From assembly GCF_037055325.1 (NCBI RefSeq), contig NZ_CP146373.1, forward strand, positions 2,170,001-2,234,000: a stretch of 64,000 nucleotides of DNA. The letters run 5' to 3'. The position numbers and the translations under genes were made by a program. This document shows positions 10,301 to 19,575 of the stretch, in pieces. The stretch comes from Arachnia propionica. Lineage in GTDB: Bacteria; Actinomycetota; Actinomycetes; Propionibacteriales; Propionibacteriaceae. Each line of letters opens with the position of its first letter. Position 1 is the stretch's first letter. The notes under the pieces are model-generated. The model was not told where the DNA came from and did not search any database. It saw nothing but the letters and a program-made list of their open reading frames with translations.

Positions 10301-11344
10301 TCAGACCACGATCCGAGTGACCGGCAGCCCGGTCTGAGCGGAGAAGTCCAGCGGCGACGACGGCAATCCTGCGCGCACGGCTGTCAGGCCGACGGCGGCG
10401 ATCATGGCTCCGTTGTCGGTGCACAGCCCCGGCCTCGGACGCCGCACCGCAAGCCCCTCTCCGCCGGCCCGTTCCTCAAGCAAACCACGCAACCGTGAGT
10501 TGGCGGCCACTCCCCCTCCGAGCAGGATCGTCCCCACCCCGAGATGCCGAGCGGCGTCAAGGGTTTTGGAGACCAGCACATCGGCGACGGCCTCCTGGAA
10601 GCTGGCGCACACGTCGCTCACGGGAACCTCCCGACCCTCCAACCGGGCGGTCTCCACCCAGCGCGCCACCGCCGTCTTCAAACCGGAGAAGGAGAAGTCG
10701 AAGCGATGTTTCTCGAGGTCGTGGCGTGCCGTGAGGCCGCGCGGGAAACGGATGGCAGCGGGATCGCCATCGGCTGCGGCACGGTCGATGACAGGACCGC
10801 CCGGGTAGGGCAGGTCCAACAGCCGCGCCACCTTGTCGTAGGCCTCCCCTGCTGCGTCGTCGATGGTGGAACCCAGTTCCTCGATGTCACGGGCCAGGTC
10901 GCGAACGTGCAGCAGGGATGTGTGGCCGCCGGAGACCAGCAACGCCAGGGCTGGCATCGGGAGAGGACCGTGGTCGAGGAGATCGACGGCGATGTGCCCG
11001 ACGAGGTGGTTCACCCCGTACAACGGTTTGCCAAGATGCGCGGCGAGAGCCTTGGCGGCTGAGATCCCCACCAGCAGGGCTCCCATCAGGCCGGGGCCGG
11101 CGGTGACGGCGATGGCGTCGACTTCGGCCAGGTCGACGTCGGCCGCGGCGACGGCGCGTTGCAGGGTGGGGACGAAGGCCGACAGGTGTGCCCGGGAGGC
11201 GATCTCCGGCACCACTCCCCCGAAACGCACGTGGAGATCGACGGAGCTTGCGACCTCGTTGGCCAACAACTGGTCGCCGCGGATGATGCCAACGCCCGTC
11301 TCATCGCAGGAGGATTCGATTCCCAGGATCAACGGCTCACTCAT
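10301..11344 (-). CDS. tsaD: tRNA threonylcarbamoyladenosine (t6A37) transferase subunit TsaD
   Basis: TsaD transfers the threonylcarbamoyl group to A37 of ANN-decoding tRNAs. The 347 residues start [17 protein letters not shown]. The metal-binding pair is present as H113 and H117 (NHLVGHI), as are the ASKA-fold nucleotide motifs ([31 protein letters not shown]). It is the last gene of a four-gene cluster with rimI, tsaB and a GNAT-TsaE fusion, each junction overlapping by 4 bases, so the whole t6A complex except TsaC is made from one transcript. Confidence 0.96.
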   Translation of the reverse strand: MSEPLILGIESSCDETGVGIIRGDQLLANEVASSVDLHVRFGGVVPEIASRAHLSAFVPTLQRAVAAADVDLAEVDAIAVTAGPGLMGALLVGISAAKALAAHLGKPLYGVNHLVGHIAVDLLDHGPLPMPALALLVSGGHTSLLHVRDLARDIEELGSTIDDAAGEAYDKVARLLDLPYPGGPVIDRAAADGDPAAIRFPRGLTARHDLEKHRFDFSFSGLKTAVARWVETARLEGREVPVSDVCASFQEAVADVLVSKTLDAARHLGVGTILLGGGVAANSRLRGLLEERAGGEGLAVRRPRPGLCTDNGAMIAAVGLTAVRAGLPSSPLDFSAQTGLPVTRIVV

Positions 11345-11796
11345 TGGCTCTCCTCCATCTTCGTCCTCTTCTCCATGACCACAGCGTCGACGCCTCGCCC
11401 GTAGTAGTTTCCGCGCCGATTCACTGGAACGAATCCGTTCGCTGCGTACAACTTGATGGCCGCGATGTTGTCGGAGGCCACCTCCAGCAGCACGTTTCCG
11501 ACCCGCTGTTCCGCAGCCCAGGCGATCCCGCGCCTCAGCAGCCTTCCCGCGATGCCTAGGCGGCGATGTTTCCCCGCGACGACAATCCGGTCCAGGTCGG
11601 CGGTGTCGCCCGCGTGACGCCAGGATGCACAGGCGATCACACCCTCCACCGCGGCGACGGCCACCTCCACGAGGCGGTCATCACCGCTGATCTCCTCCAG
11701 CCACGACGTCTCCGACCAGCGTTGCCGAGCCGGGAAAGCTAGCTCCAGCTGGGTCAGGGCGGGGGCGTCGGCAGGCATGGCGGTCCGGATGATCAT
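11341..11796 (-). CDS. rimI: ribosomal protein S18 alanine N-acetyltransferase RimI-like
   Basis: This is a 151-residue single-domain GNAT acetyltransferase. The acetyl-CoA pyrophosphate-binding loop is [10 protein letters not shown], and the C-terminal GNAT pattern [17 protein letters not shown] is typical of RimI. It overlaps tsaB upstream and tsaD downstream by 4 bases each, a conserved bacterial arrangement. The S18 target is assumed from the family. The gene after tsaB also encodes a GNAT domain, but that one is fused to TsaE and is only distantly similar. Confidence 0.88.
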   Translation of the reverse strand: MIIRTAMPADAPALTQLELAFPARQRWSETSWLEEISGDDRLVEVAVAAVEGVIACASWRHAGDTADLDRIVVAGKHRRLGIAGRLLRRGIAWAAEQRVGNVLLEVASDNIAAIKLYAANGFVPVNRRGNYYGRGVDAVVMEKRTKMEESQ

Positions 11797-12413
11797 CGGG
11801 GCGCCCTGAGGCGGGGCAGCGCCGACTTGCGGGTTCTCGGCACCGCAGCATCCGCGGCCCGCAGGTAGAAGGGCTCCCCGTCGACGACCGCTAGATCAGC
11901 CCAGCGCGCCGCCAACACCGCCGCATCCAAGAAACGCGGCCCGGCAGGGTCGTCTGGGACCGGGCCAGCTGCAGGCAGGTCCGGGATCACCTCGGGCGCA
12001 CTCACCCGGGGTTCACCGACGCGAATTCCGTCGCGGTAAAGCGCCCAATAGAACTCCTTGCGGCGAGCGTCAGAGGCCACCACGAACTCGTCGGGCGCGT
12101 CCCGCCACTGGGCGGCGATCACGTCGAGGGAACACACCCCGTGCAGGGGCCTGCCCGCCACCGCTGCCAAAGTGCGAGCGGTCACGATCCCGACGCGAAG
12201 TCCCGTGAACGGCCCCGGTCCCATGCCGACGGCGTAGGCATCGATTCCGGTCATGGCAATCCCAACCGATGCACACACGCGCTGGATCAGCGGAATCAGG
12301 GTCTCGCCGTGGGCGCGGGTATCTGCCGCCGCATCAGATACGACGGGTTCCCCGTCGCGGGCCAGACCCACTGCCACGTAGTGGGAGGTGTCGATTCCCA
12401 AGGTCCAGGTCAT
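11793..12413 (-). CDS. tsaB: t6A biosynthesis scaffold subunit TsaB
   Basis: This 206-residue ASKHA-fold paralogue of TsaD begins MTWTLGIDTSHYVAVG and contains the MGPGPFTGLRVGI motif that is diagnostic of TsaB. It has no metal-binding histidine pair. It bridges TsaD and TsaE in the threonylcarbamoyl transfer complex. It lies between the GNAT-TsaE fusion and rimI with 4-base overlaps on both sides, so translation is probably coupled. Confidence 0.94.
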   Translation of the reverse strand: MTWTLGIDTSHYVAVGLARDGEPVVSDAAADTRAHGETLIPLIQRVCASVGIAMTGIDAYAVGMGPGPFTGLRVGIVTARTLAAVAGRPLHGVCSLDVIAAQWRDAPDEFVVASDARRKEFYWALYRDGIRVGEPRVSAPEVIPDLPAAGPVPDDPAGPRFLDAAVLAARWADLAVVDGEPFYLRAADAAVPRTRKSALPRLRAPR

Positions 12414-13327
12414 GGTTTCCTCCTGATGACTTCCAGGGCGCCGTCCCAGCGCGGACCGATGCCGGTCAGGATCACACGCCGCGCCTCGTCACCGACTTCA
12501 CGGTCGATATCGATTTCCAACCGCTCGTCGGAGAGCCACTCGGCGATTCCTTCGCCCCATTCGACGAGGGTCACCGACCGAGACAGCGTCTCATCGAGGT
12601 CGATGTCGGCCAGTTCATCGGCATCTGCCATGCGGTAGGCATCCACGTGCACTAGGTCCGGCCCATCGCCGCGAGCAGAATGAATGCGCGAGAGCACGAA
12701 GGTGGGTGAGATCACGGGACCCTCAACATCGAGTCCCTCCCCGATTCCCCGGGCCAGGGTGGTCTTGCCGGCCCCGAGGTCTCCGGTGGCGATGATCACA
12801 TCGCCCGCACGGAGCAGACCCGCCAATTCCACACCCAGGGCATGCATCGCTGCGGGGGTGGGGACGGTGACAGCCACGGGCAGGTCGCGGCCAAGCACGA
12901 TCCCGGATGCGTTTTCGCGGAGCGGAATGAAACCGTGCGCACCCCACCACTCCACGAGCTCGGGGAACTCACGACGACACAGCACCTCGACCCGCTTCAG
13001 ACCCGCGTCCACCGCGAGCGAGACGGCCCCACCGATCATGGCCTTCGCAATCCCTCGCCGAGTCTCGGTGGGCAACACGGAGACCCGGCGCAACGTGGCG
13101 ACCTCTCCGTCGTGGGCGACCAGCAGGCAACCGACCATGCGCTCACCGTCGAAGGCGCACACCCCCCAGCCCTCTGTCAGAGCCCTCTCCACATCGGCAC
13201 GAGAGTCGGAGAGGGCATCGGCGGGTGGGTCGACGCGACGACGGGCGGCAAAAGCGGTCCGGATGACGCGCAGCATCCCGGGGACGTCTGCTGCGGTGGC
13301 CAGTCGCACCTGGATGATCTCGGTCAT
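12410..13327 (-). CDS. tsaE: GNAT acetyltransferase-TsaE fusion protein
   Basis: Two domains are joined in 305 residues. Residues 1-150 are a GNAT acetyltransferase (TRRGIAKAMIGGAV acetyl-CoA loop, WWGAHGFIPL C-terminal pattern). Residues 151-305 are TsaE, the ATPase of the t6A complex, with Walker A GDLGAGKTT at 182-190, the switch SPTFVLSRI, and VHVDAYRM and LVEWGEG motifs. Stand-alone TsaE is about 150 residues, so the extra half is a true fusion in one uninterrupted frame. It is the first gene of the tsaE-tsaB-rimI-tsaD cluster. The acetyltransferase substrate is unknown. Confidence 0.92.
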   Translation of the reverse strand: MTEIIQVRLATAADVPGMLRVIRTAFAARRRVDPPADALSDSRADVERALTEGWGVCAFDGERMVGCLLVAHDGEVATLRRVSVLPTETRRGIAKAMIGGAVSLAVDAGLKRVEVLCRREFPELVEWWGAHGFIPLRENASGIVLGRDLPVAVTVPTPAAMHALGVELAGLLRAGDVIIATGDLGAGKTTLARGIGEGLDVEGPVISPTFVLSRIHSARGDGPDLVHVDAYRMADADELADIDLDETLSRSVTLVEWGEGIAEWLSDERLEIDIDREVGDEARRVILTGIGPRWDGALEVIRRKP

Positions 13328-13339
13328 GGCGGGCAGATT

Positions 13340-15334
13340 TTAACCCCGCTCCCCCCGGTGGCCGCGATCCCGGCGATCGCCACGCCGCCAGGGACCACGA
13401 CCGCGACCGCCGCCGGGGCGACGTCGCTGCTGGGGCCTGGGCGCGATCAATGCCTGGTAGTCGCTCTCCGTCACGGGAGCTCCCGCGCAGGGACGGGCGC
13501 CCGTGAGTGAGGCGAGTTCGTCGCTTCCCGGGGTCACCTCGATCGGTTCGGTCTTGACCCCGGCCTGCCCCACGATCCGGCGCATCTGTTTGCGCTGGTG
13601 CGGCAGGACGATGCTGACCACAACTCCTTCCTCACCGGCACGGGCGGTGCGTCCGGCTCGATGGAGGTAGTCCTTGTTGGTCTTGGGGGGATCCACCTGG
13701 AGCACCAGGGAGATGTCATCGACATGGATGCCGCGGGCGGCGACGTCGGTGGCCACCAGGACGGGCACCTCTCCTCGCTTGAAAGCCGCGAGGATACGGG
13801 CGCGGGCGCCCTGGGTGAGGCCTCCGTGCAGCGCCCCGGCCATCACCCCGGCCTCACGCAGCTGCCTCGCGATGCGGTCGGCTCCCATCTGGGTGCGGGC
13901 GAAGACCACGGTCCGGCCTTCCCGGTTCGCGATCTCGGCAGTGGCCTGGTTCTTGTGGTGAGGAGCCATGTGCAGCACGTGATGGGTCATGGTGGTCACC
14001 GATGCCTTGCCGGAGTCCACCTCATGGGTGACCGGATCGGCGAGGTGCTTCCTGACCAGTGCGTCCACTGCACCGTCAAGGGTGGCGGAGAAGAGGAGCC
14101 GCTGCCCGTCCGCGGGCACGGCCTCGAGGATGGTGGTGACGGCGGGCAGGAACCCGAGGTCGCTCATGTGGTCCGCCTCATCGAGAACCAGCACCTCCAC
14201 CCGGCTGAGGTCGACCGCCCCTTGTTCGAGGAGATCGATCAGCCTGCCGGGAGTGGCCACCACCACGTCCACGCCGCGCTCGAAAGCCTTGAGCTGGGGA
14301 CCGTAGGCCATGCCACCCGCCACCAGGTACAGGTGAAGTCCCATCACCGCAGCCAACGGTGAGAGATTGTCTGCGATCTGCAGGGCCAGTTCACGGGTGG
14401 GGGTCAGTATGACGGCGCGCGGGGTGCCGGTGGGATCACCGACTGCGAGGCGGGTCAGCAGCGGGAGCCCGAAGGCCAGGGTCTTGCCGGACCCGGTGCG
14501 ACCGCGACCGAGCACGTCGCGACCAGCGATGGCGTCGGCGATGGTGGCGCGCTGAATCGGGAATGGCTCCGTAATGCCCTGCTGCTTCAAGACCGCCACC
14601 ATGGGAGCGGCCACACCGAGTTCTGCGAAACTGGAGGTCGTGTCGTTCTCGGCGACCTCCACCTCGACGGTGGTGGCCTCCCAGCTCATCTGATCCTGTT
14701 CGACGGGGTCGAAGTCACGCGATTCGCGGAACTGGCCGCGCCCTTCCCCGAGTCGGCGATCATGACGGCTGCGACGCTCATGGTCGCGGCGACCGTGTGA
14801 ATGTTCCTGCCGATCCCACCGGGGGGAACGGAAACTCCTCGGACGCTCACCGCGACGGAAGTCCTGGTCGAAATCGCGATCCCGACGTTTCCGCTCGTTT
14901 CGCTCATTCCTGCGGCGGTCGCCATCGCGGTCACGGAAGTCATCGCGCTGCCGGAAGTCATCACGGCGACTGTCGAACCGGCCTGCGTCACGGCTCCGCG
15001 GCGCATTCCGGTCGTCACGTCGACCGTAGCGGGAGCGGGAGCCGCCCCATCGCTGCCCAGATTCGCGATCGTCACGCCAGCCTCGATCGTCGCGGCGACC
15101 GCGTTCCCTGTCGCGGTTCCTCTCACGGCCGAAGTCGCGATCGTCATTCCCGAAGCCACCGCGCCCATGGGCACGATCGCCCCGGCCGAAACCTCCAGAG
15201 CGCGCTTCGGGGTTACGTACCCCGCCTGATCGACGGGGTTTGTGACCACGAGCTGCACGTTCAGCAGCGCTCCAACGCTTCTTGGGGGTGCCGTCCGACT
15301 TGAACGACTTGGGTTTCTTCCTGGGCATGGCCAT
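13340..15334 (-). CDS. DEAD-box RNA helicase with Arg/Asp-rich N-terminal extension
   Basis: This is an ATP-dependent RNA helicase of 664 residues. Residues 1-215 are a low-complexity region dominated by Arg, Asp and Gly (repeats such as RDDFRQRDDFRDRD), probably disordered and RNA-binding. The core follows: Q motif near 257-261, Walker A GRTGSGKT at 278-285, PTRELA near 312, DEAD at 385-388, SAT at 416-418, and a second RecA domain with HRAGRTARAG. A short basic tail ends RRDRGHRGERG. Family roles include ribosome assembly and mRNA decay. The start is the ATG at 15334, or the one two codons later. Confidence 0.93.
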   Translation of the reverse strand: MAMPRKKPKSFKSDGTPKKRWSAAERAARGHKPRRSGGVRNPEARSGGFGRGDRAHGRGGFGNDDRDFGRERNRDRERGRRDDRGWRDDRESGQRWGGSRSRYGRRDDRNAPRSRDAGRFDSRRDDFRQRDDFRDRDGDRRRNERNERKRRDRDFDQDFRRGERPRSFRSPRWDRQEHSHGRRDHERRSRHDRRLGEGRGQFRESRDFDPVEQDQMSWEATTVEVEVAENDTTSSFAELGVAAPMVAVLKQQGITEPFPIQRATIADAIAGRDVLGRGRTGSGKTLAFGLPLLTRLAVGDPTGTPRAVILTPTRELALQIADNLSPLAAVMGLHLYLVAGGMAYGPQLKAFERGVDVVVATPGRLIDLLEQGAVDLSRVEVLVLDEADHMSDLGFLPAVTTILEAVPADGQRLLFSATLDGAVDALVRKHLADPVTHEVDSGKASVTTMTHHVLHMAPHHKNQATAEIANREGRTVVFARTQMGADRIARQLREAGVMAGALHGGLTQGARARILAAFKRGEVPVLVATDVAARGIHVDDISLVLQVDPPKTNKDYLHRAGRTARAGEEGVVVSIVLPHQRKQMRRIVGQAGVKTEPIEVTPGSDELASLTGARPCAGAPVTESDYQALIAPRPQQRRRPGGGRGRGPWRRGDRRDRGHRGERG

Positions 15335-15577
15335 GGCAGGTCCTGTTCACGGTGCTCGTCTCGGGCCCGACGGATAATCCCGCGGGCGGCGGCGCGTCTC
15401 GTCACATACGAAAACATCCGGAACACAAGACGGCCGTTGGTGCGCTCGGTGCGCAGCTGACAGCCGGGAAATCCGGCGTCGGGGAACCCGGGGAAAGGTC
15501 AGCAGCATCCCCGGGGAGGGCCAGTCAGGCCGACTTGTCATTGTATGCCGTGAAATCTGATTTGATCAATGCACGCC

Positions 15578-16246
15578 TCATTCCTGAGGTGCCAGGGAGA
15601 CAGCCACCCCGTTGAGGATCACCTCCAGTTTTTTCATGAACCAGTCACGAGGAGAAGAATCGACGGCCTCCAGTTTGGCCTGGCGGATCGCATCCCACCC
15701 GGGGACAGGCTCCCCGATCGACTCCTCCGGGGCCCAGGTTCTTCGTAGGTCATCGCGCTCAGGCCCTGCCTCGGCCAGCAACCCGTCCACGTGTTCCACC
15801 GCACGACGGTGATCCACCACCATGTCGAAGATGAGGTCACAGGCCAGCAGGGCATTGCGGGCCGTGAACCCACGTTCCATCAGAAAGGAGCATAATTCGT
15901 CGTTCAGGCGCACCAGCATCGGGGTGATGACTCCTCGCGAGGCCTCGGTAGCGGAGCCAGGGTGAGCCTCCCAGAAGCACCACGCGCAGGTGGCGTAGTC
16001 GACGAGCACTTGCCGCCAGGTTCCCTTCAGCTCGGGCCATTCCACGGATTCCAGGGCAAGGCTGAGTCCGAGCCGGACAAGCTCATCGCGGTCAGGGGCG
16101 TAGCGGAACAGTGTGCTCTCCCCCACTCCGAGGCGTTTCCGGACCGCGGCGAAGGTCAGGGTCGGGAAGCCCACATCGAGCACGGCCCGGGCCACCGCTT
16201 CCCGATCCAGCCTCGGAGGTCGACCGCGACGAGCTCGCGTACCCAT
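15578..16246 (-). CDS. TetR-family transcriptional regulator
   Basis: This 222-residue protein has an N-terminal helix-turn-helix at about residues 10-55. The DNA-recognition part reads AAVRKRLGVGESTLFRYAPDRDEL. A ligand-binding C-terminal domain follows, similar to the TetR_C families. Its start codon overlaps the MFS stop by 1 base (TGATG), so it is co-transcribed as the second gene. It probably represses its own operon and senses a substrate of the exporter. Confidence 0.88.
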   Translation of the reverse strand: MGTRARRGRPPRLDREAVARAVLDVGFPTLTFAAVRKRLGVGESTLFRYAPDRDELVRLGLSLALESVEWPELKGTWRQVLVDYATCAWCFWEAHPGSATEASRGVITPMLVRLNDELCSFLMERGFTARNALLACDLIFDMVVDHRRAVEHVDGLLAEAGPERDDLRRTWAPEESIGEPVPGWDAIRQAKLEAVDSSPRDWFMKKLEVILNGVAVSLAPQE

Positions 16247-17499
16247 CAGACACTCCCCCGCGCAGCGGTCTCCGCATTGGAGCGGAAATCACGAAAGGCG
16301 GGATGCACGAGAACGAATACCGCAACGATTCCCAGAGCCACAATGGACACGATAACGGGCAGCGGCCTCCACCAGCCGTAGAAGAGGGTGCTGAGCGTCG
16401 GGGCGAGAACGTAGGTGAGGCCGTTGGTGGCACCGATCACCCCGGCGAGCCCACCTTGCTCGTCGTGCTCGACCAGCATGGTGGGACCGGATGTGTAGCC
16501 GGGCATCGCTATTCCGATTCCCAGACCGATCAGTAGGGCCGATACGAACATCACCCAGAGTTCCGCCTCGGGCAACATCACCACGAATCCGACGGTTCCG
16601 ACCACCGCACCGACGCGCAACAGCATCGGCGGCGCCCACTGGGTGACGGGCACGACGACGGCCTGGGCGATGATCATGCCGACCCCGATCGCCAGCATCA
16701 CGGCACCGGACAGCTGCCCGCCCGCGACCTCATCCAGGTGGAACCTGTCCATGATGATGAAGCTGGCCGTGTTCTGGATGAAACCAAGGGCGGTGAAGGT
16801 ACCGAAACCCGCCACCAGGAAGGGCAGGATCCGCTTGTCCATGGGGCTCACCCGGATCGGGCTCTCCACGAGTCGGTTGCCTGCACCGCCGTGCAGGCAG
16901 GCAAGCACGAGCAGCATGGCGATCCCGATCAGCACGGGCACGACGATGATGGGGGTCAGCAGGCCGAATCCGGCCAGGGCTCCACCCACGATCGCCCCGA
17001 GGATACTGGCGATTCCTTGCACTGCACCTATCCCGGCCATTCCCTTGACGCGGGCCGGCCCCTCGGGCGTGAACTCGGCTATGTAGGCCTGGGCCGTGGG
17101 TGGTACGGCGGCGATCGCGGCCCCGAAACCAATTCCCCGCAGCAGCACAAACAGCAAGAACAAAGCAGTACCCGTGAGCAGGCCCTGCACGCCGGCTGTC
17201 GCCAGCACGGAGAACAAAGTCATGGTTACGATGGCGAGCGCCAGAGCCGCCAGGAGCACAGGTTTGAATCCCTTCGACTGAGCTCTTCGCCCCCAGAAAC
17301 CAGAGGTGAGCACCACCATGACGGCAGCGGCAGAGATGGTCACACCCAACTGCCACTCGGGCATGTCAAATCTGCGGGAGAGAGGGGCAATGATCGGGCT
17401 GAGGGCCATCTGGCCCACATACACGATGAGAACGGTCCCGAGCAGCAGAGGGATCTGGGACTTCGATGTCCCTGTTGGAGCAACGTCATCGGTGGTCAT
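16246..17499 (-). CDS. MFS transporter (drug/metabolite exporter type)
   Basis: This 417-residue major facilitator has about 12 hydrophobic helices. The loop between TM2 and TM3 reads GFWGRRAQSKGFKP, matching the G-x3-G-R/K-R-x-G MFS motif loosely. The ends are cytoplasmic. It is the first gene of an operon with a TetR regulator, the usual layout of inducible multidrug or metabolite efflux pumps. No substrate can be assigned. The ATG at 17499 is preceded by AGGTTGGGTCC, a modest ribosome binding site. Confidence 0.88.
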   Translation of the reverse strand: MTTDDVAPTGTSKSQIPLLLGTVLIVYVGQMALSPIIAPLSRRFDMPEWQLGVTISAAAVMVVLTSGFWGRRAQSKGFKPVLLAALALAIVTMTLFSVLATAGVQGLLTGTALFLLFVLLRGIGFGAAIAAVPPTAQAYIAEFTPEGPARVKGMAGIGAVQGIASILGAIVGGALAGFGLLTPIIVVPVLIGIAMLLVLACLHGGAGNRLVESPIRVSPMDKRILPFLVAGFGTFTALGFIQNTASFIIMDRFHLDEVAGGQLSGAVMLAIGVGMIIAQAVVVPVTQWAPPMLLRVGAVVGTVGFVVMLPEAELWVMFVSALLIGLGIGIAMPGYTSGPTMLVEHDEQGGLAGVIGATNGLTYVLAPTLSTLFYGWWRPLPVIVSIVALGIVAVFVLVHPAFRDFRSNAETAARGSV

Positions 17500-17732
17500 G
17501 GACCCAACCTACACCTTTTCGAGGGTTAACCGCCATAATTTGTTTTCTCGCCTTGCCGCACCCAGCAGGATCATGAAGCCCCACACCCGCCAGGGAGATC
17601 ACAGGTCCGCCTGGCAGGTGGTTCCTAACTTTTGGTCAGAGTTTGAATTGGCTTTGGCAAGGTCTGGAGTGGTTATGGATTTCCGTTCTAGCCTGTTGCC
17701 GTTGCTCCCTTCTCTACTGGCAGGAGGTTGAC

Positions 17733-18113
17733 GTGTCCCGCTGGAGGATTGATGAGCAGGCCACGGGGCAGATTCTGCGATCGACAGCGGCATGTGCTCA
17801 GCAGTACGCCGCCAGCCGAGGTGATGCCTCAACAGCTGCGGGGAGTTTGTCGGATGCGCTGAGCAACTCGGGAATTGTTGCTGCTGCGGTCGCAGGATGG
17901 ATGGATGGCCGCGGCCTCCCGGGTCTGGTCGAGCTCATGGAGCGAGTCGGGGTTGCGGTGACGGCCACTGGTGAGGCGCTGGCCACCTACCACCACGGGA
18001 ACCTCGCTATGGCAGACAATGCGCACACCATGGCCTCCTTCACGCAGAGCCCACCACAGTTCCCCGGAGGCGATGGAAACCCGTACGACCCGTCCCGGTT
18101 CAGGAGACGCTAG
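17733..18113 (+). CDS. WXG100-like / DUF6507-like small protein, type VII partner
   Basis: This is a small helical protein of 126 residues with no signal peptide. It starts VSRWRIDEQATGQI at a GTG with a perfect AGGAGG 5 nt upstream. Its predicted helix-turn-helix layout, the early W-x-I pattern and the AMADNAHTMA-like tail resemble the DUF6507 group of actinobacterial ESAT-6/WXG100-like proteins. It is followed by a WXG/LXG-type toxin gene, as in the pair at 49.4-51.0 kb, so a role as co-secreted partner or chaperone is likely. Reading further upstream from an ATG at 17643 lacks a ribosome binding site. Confidence 0.7.
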   Translation: MSRWRIDEQATGQILRSTAACAQQYAASRGDASTAAGSLSDALSNSGIVAAAVAGWMDGRGLPGLVELMERVGVAVTATGEALATYHHGNLAMADNAHTMASFTQSPPQFPGGDGNPYDPSRFRRR

Positions 18114-18173
18114 ACATGAGAAACACCGTTCACACCTGTGGGGTGTGGCGCACGGGATTCAAGGAGGTGCGGT

Positions 18174-19139
18174 GTGTCGTTGACTCTTCCTGTGGTGGAT
18201 GAGTCCGGGCCTGTTCGCGACGGGGCTCGGAGCTTGTTGAACGTGTACATGGGGGTGGTGGACGTCACTGATGAGATCGCCTCCACATGGGCCGGTTTGA
18301 GCACGGCGTATTCGACTCCCGAAGCGCCGGATGTGTTGGACGCCATGACCCAACCGGGGACGTGCGCTCGCACTCTGGCGGCTGATGCCGGCGGTGCATG
18401 TGCGGCGCTGCTGGCATACGCGGACCGGCTTGACGAGTTGAAGACGCTACGAGAACAACTCACCGCCGACATCGCCGCCCATGAAGCCAAGGCCGCAGCG
18501 ACTTCCCAGGACTCCGCCCAGAGCGATGACCCAACCGCCCAGCAACATCAACAGAACCTGTTGCACTCGGAGGCTGTTGCGCTGGAGGGGCGGGTCGCCA
18601 GGTTCATTCAGGCCCTGGAGGAAGCACAACAGGAATGCAGCAGCAAAATCCATGCCGCCCAAGGCAACACCGCACATATTGGTGGGGGTGTCGCGACCCT
18701 GACCGGTGGGGGGCCGGGGCTGATTCCGATTGAACCAGATCCCAGGGTTTGGGATGTCGGCCAGGCACGCGATGGTCGTTTCCGCTCAGGGACGAACCAG
18801 GAGGAACACCACGAGAGCAGCGGCGCCATGGGGTTGGGCGCTCCAGTTCCCGGAGAGTCGGCTCCTATGCCCCGACCCGATCCGTGGCAGTATCCAGGCG
18901 ACAGTGAAGGGGAAGGGTCTGGCCCTCACGCGCAGAGAGGAGCGAACCTCGGCGATCACCTCAAGCATGAAGCCGCGACGTCTGCCGCATACGGAATGGC
19001 CCCCTTCTGGCCCGACGCTTCAAGGAACCTATTTCACTTCCTCAACAATTCTGGGAAACCACTCGACATGAACACCAATGGCATGCTCAATGACCTCCCT
19101 AGCTTGCAGGGCAAAGTCAATAATGATTTGAAAGATTAA
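18174..19139 (+). CDS. type VII-exported polymorphic toxin, N-terminal and linker part (C-terminus lost)
   Basis: This 321-residue protein has the layout of an LXG/WXG-type effector. A helical export domain covers residues 1-170, with S-T-W-A-G-L followed by coiled helices and the tract LREQLTADIAAHEAK; the gene at 49788 shows the same S-T-W-x-G-L pattern. A Gly/Pro-rich linker follows (170-270), then a pretoxin segment (residues 275-321, ending NNDLKD). The start is GTG at 18174 behind AAGGAGG. It stops where homologous-looking effectors continue into a toxin domain; that domain occurs 50 nt further on in another frame. It may therefore be an inactive effector or one awaiting cassette exchange. 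Confidence 0.7.
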   Translation: MSLTLPVVDESGPVRDGARSLLNVYMGVVDVTDEIASTWAGLSTAYSTPEAPDVLDAMTQPGTCARTLAADAGGACAALLAYADRLDELKTLREQLTADIAAHEAKAAATSQDSAQSDDPTAQQHQQNLLHSEAVALEGRVARFIQALEEAQQECSSKIHAAQGNTAHIGGGVATLTGGGPGLIPIEPDPRVWDVGQARDGRFRSGTNQEEHHESSGAMGLGAPVPGESAPMPRPDPWQYPGDSEGEGSGPHAQRGANLGDHLKHEAATSAAYGMAPFWPDASRNLFHFLNNSGKPLDMNTNGMLNDLPSLQGKVNNDLKD

Positions 19140-19191
19140 GGCTTATTCACAGACGGCGCGCCAGCCAGAAAAACCCCTAGTCAGCGCACAC

Positions 19192-19575
19192 TTGGGAAGG
19201 GCCGTGAATAGACCTCATTATACCAGCGCAGCACTCAAGGACGCTAAGACTTCTGGCTATACCGGACCGGTCACGTATCCCTTCGTAACCGGATGGCAGG
19301 ATGAATACGCCGAGAAGAGCGAGAACGCGAATTGGTTTTATGCCACCGGTGGATATCAGCATGCCACTGCGGGCACCATAACCGTGTATCCAGATGGCAG
19401 TTACACCTATAAGTATCAGGTACACACCGCTGATCGGTATAACTGGGATGGGGACAAGAAGACTGGGATCGGACCACTCACCATCCACGACACCGAGCTG
19501 CAGGAGTTGCACCGCGCCGGCATCGCCCAGGAATTCGATCTTGTCGGCGAATCCTCGGTCAGGACCGGACCATGA
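19192..19575 (+). CDS. displaced C-terminal toxin module of the 18174 effector
   Basis: This 127-residue frame (TTG start, no ribosome binding site) contains NANWFYATGGYQ, DRYNWDGDKKTGIGP, LQELHRAGIAQEF and a GESS tail. These features recall C-terminal domains of actinobacterial polymorphic toxins of unknown biochemical activity. The frame is open back to 19132, and an ALKDAK segment echoes the LKD at which the previous gene stops. This suggests that a frameshift or insertion of about 120 nt split one gene. Its stop overlaps the following lipoprotein gene by 4 bases, as expected for a toxin-immunity pair. Whether it is translated is unclear. Confidence 0.55.
   Translation: MGRAVNRPHYTSAALKDAKTSGYTGPVTYPFVTGWQDEYAEKSENANWFYATGGYQHATAGTITVYPDGSYTYKYQVHTADRYNWDGDKKTGIGPLTIHDTELQELHRAGIAQEFDLVGESSVRTGP

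Noticed and set aside
14686-15426. 246-codon minus-strand frame with Thr/Ala/Val repeats
   Set aside because: It is an off-frame reading of the low-complexity Arg/Asp-rich 5' part of the helicase gene.
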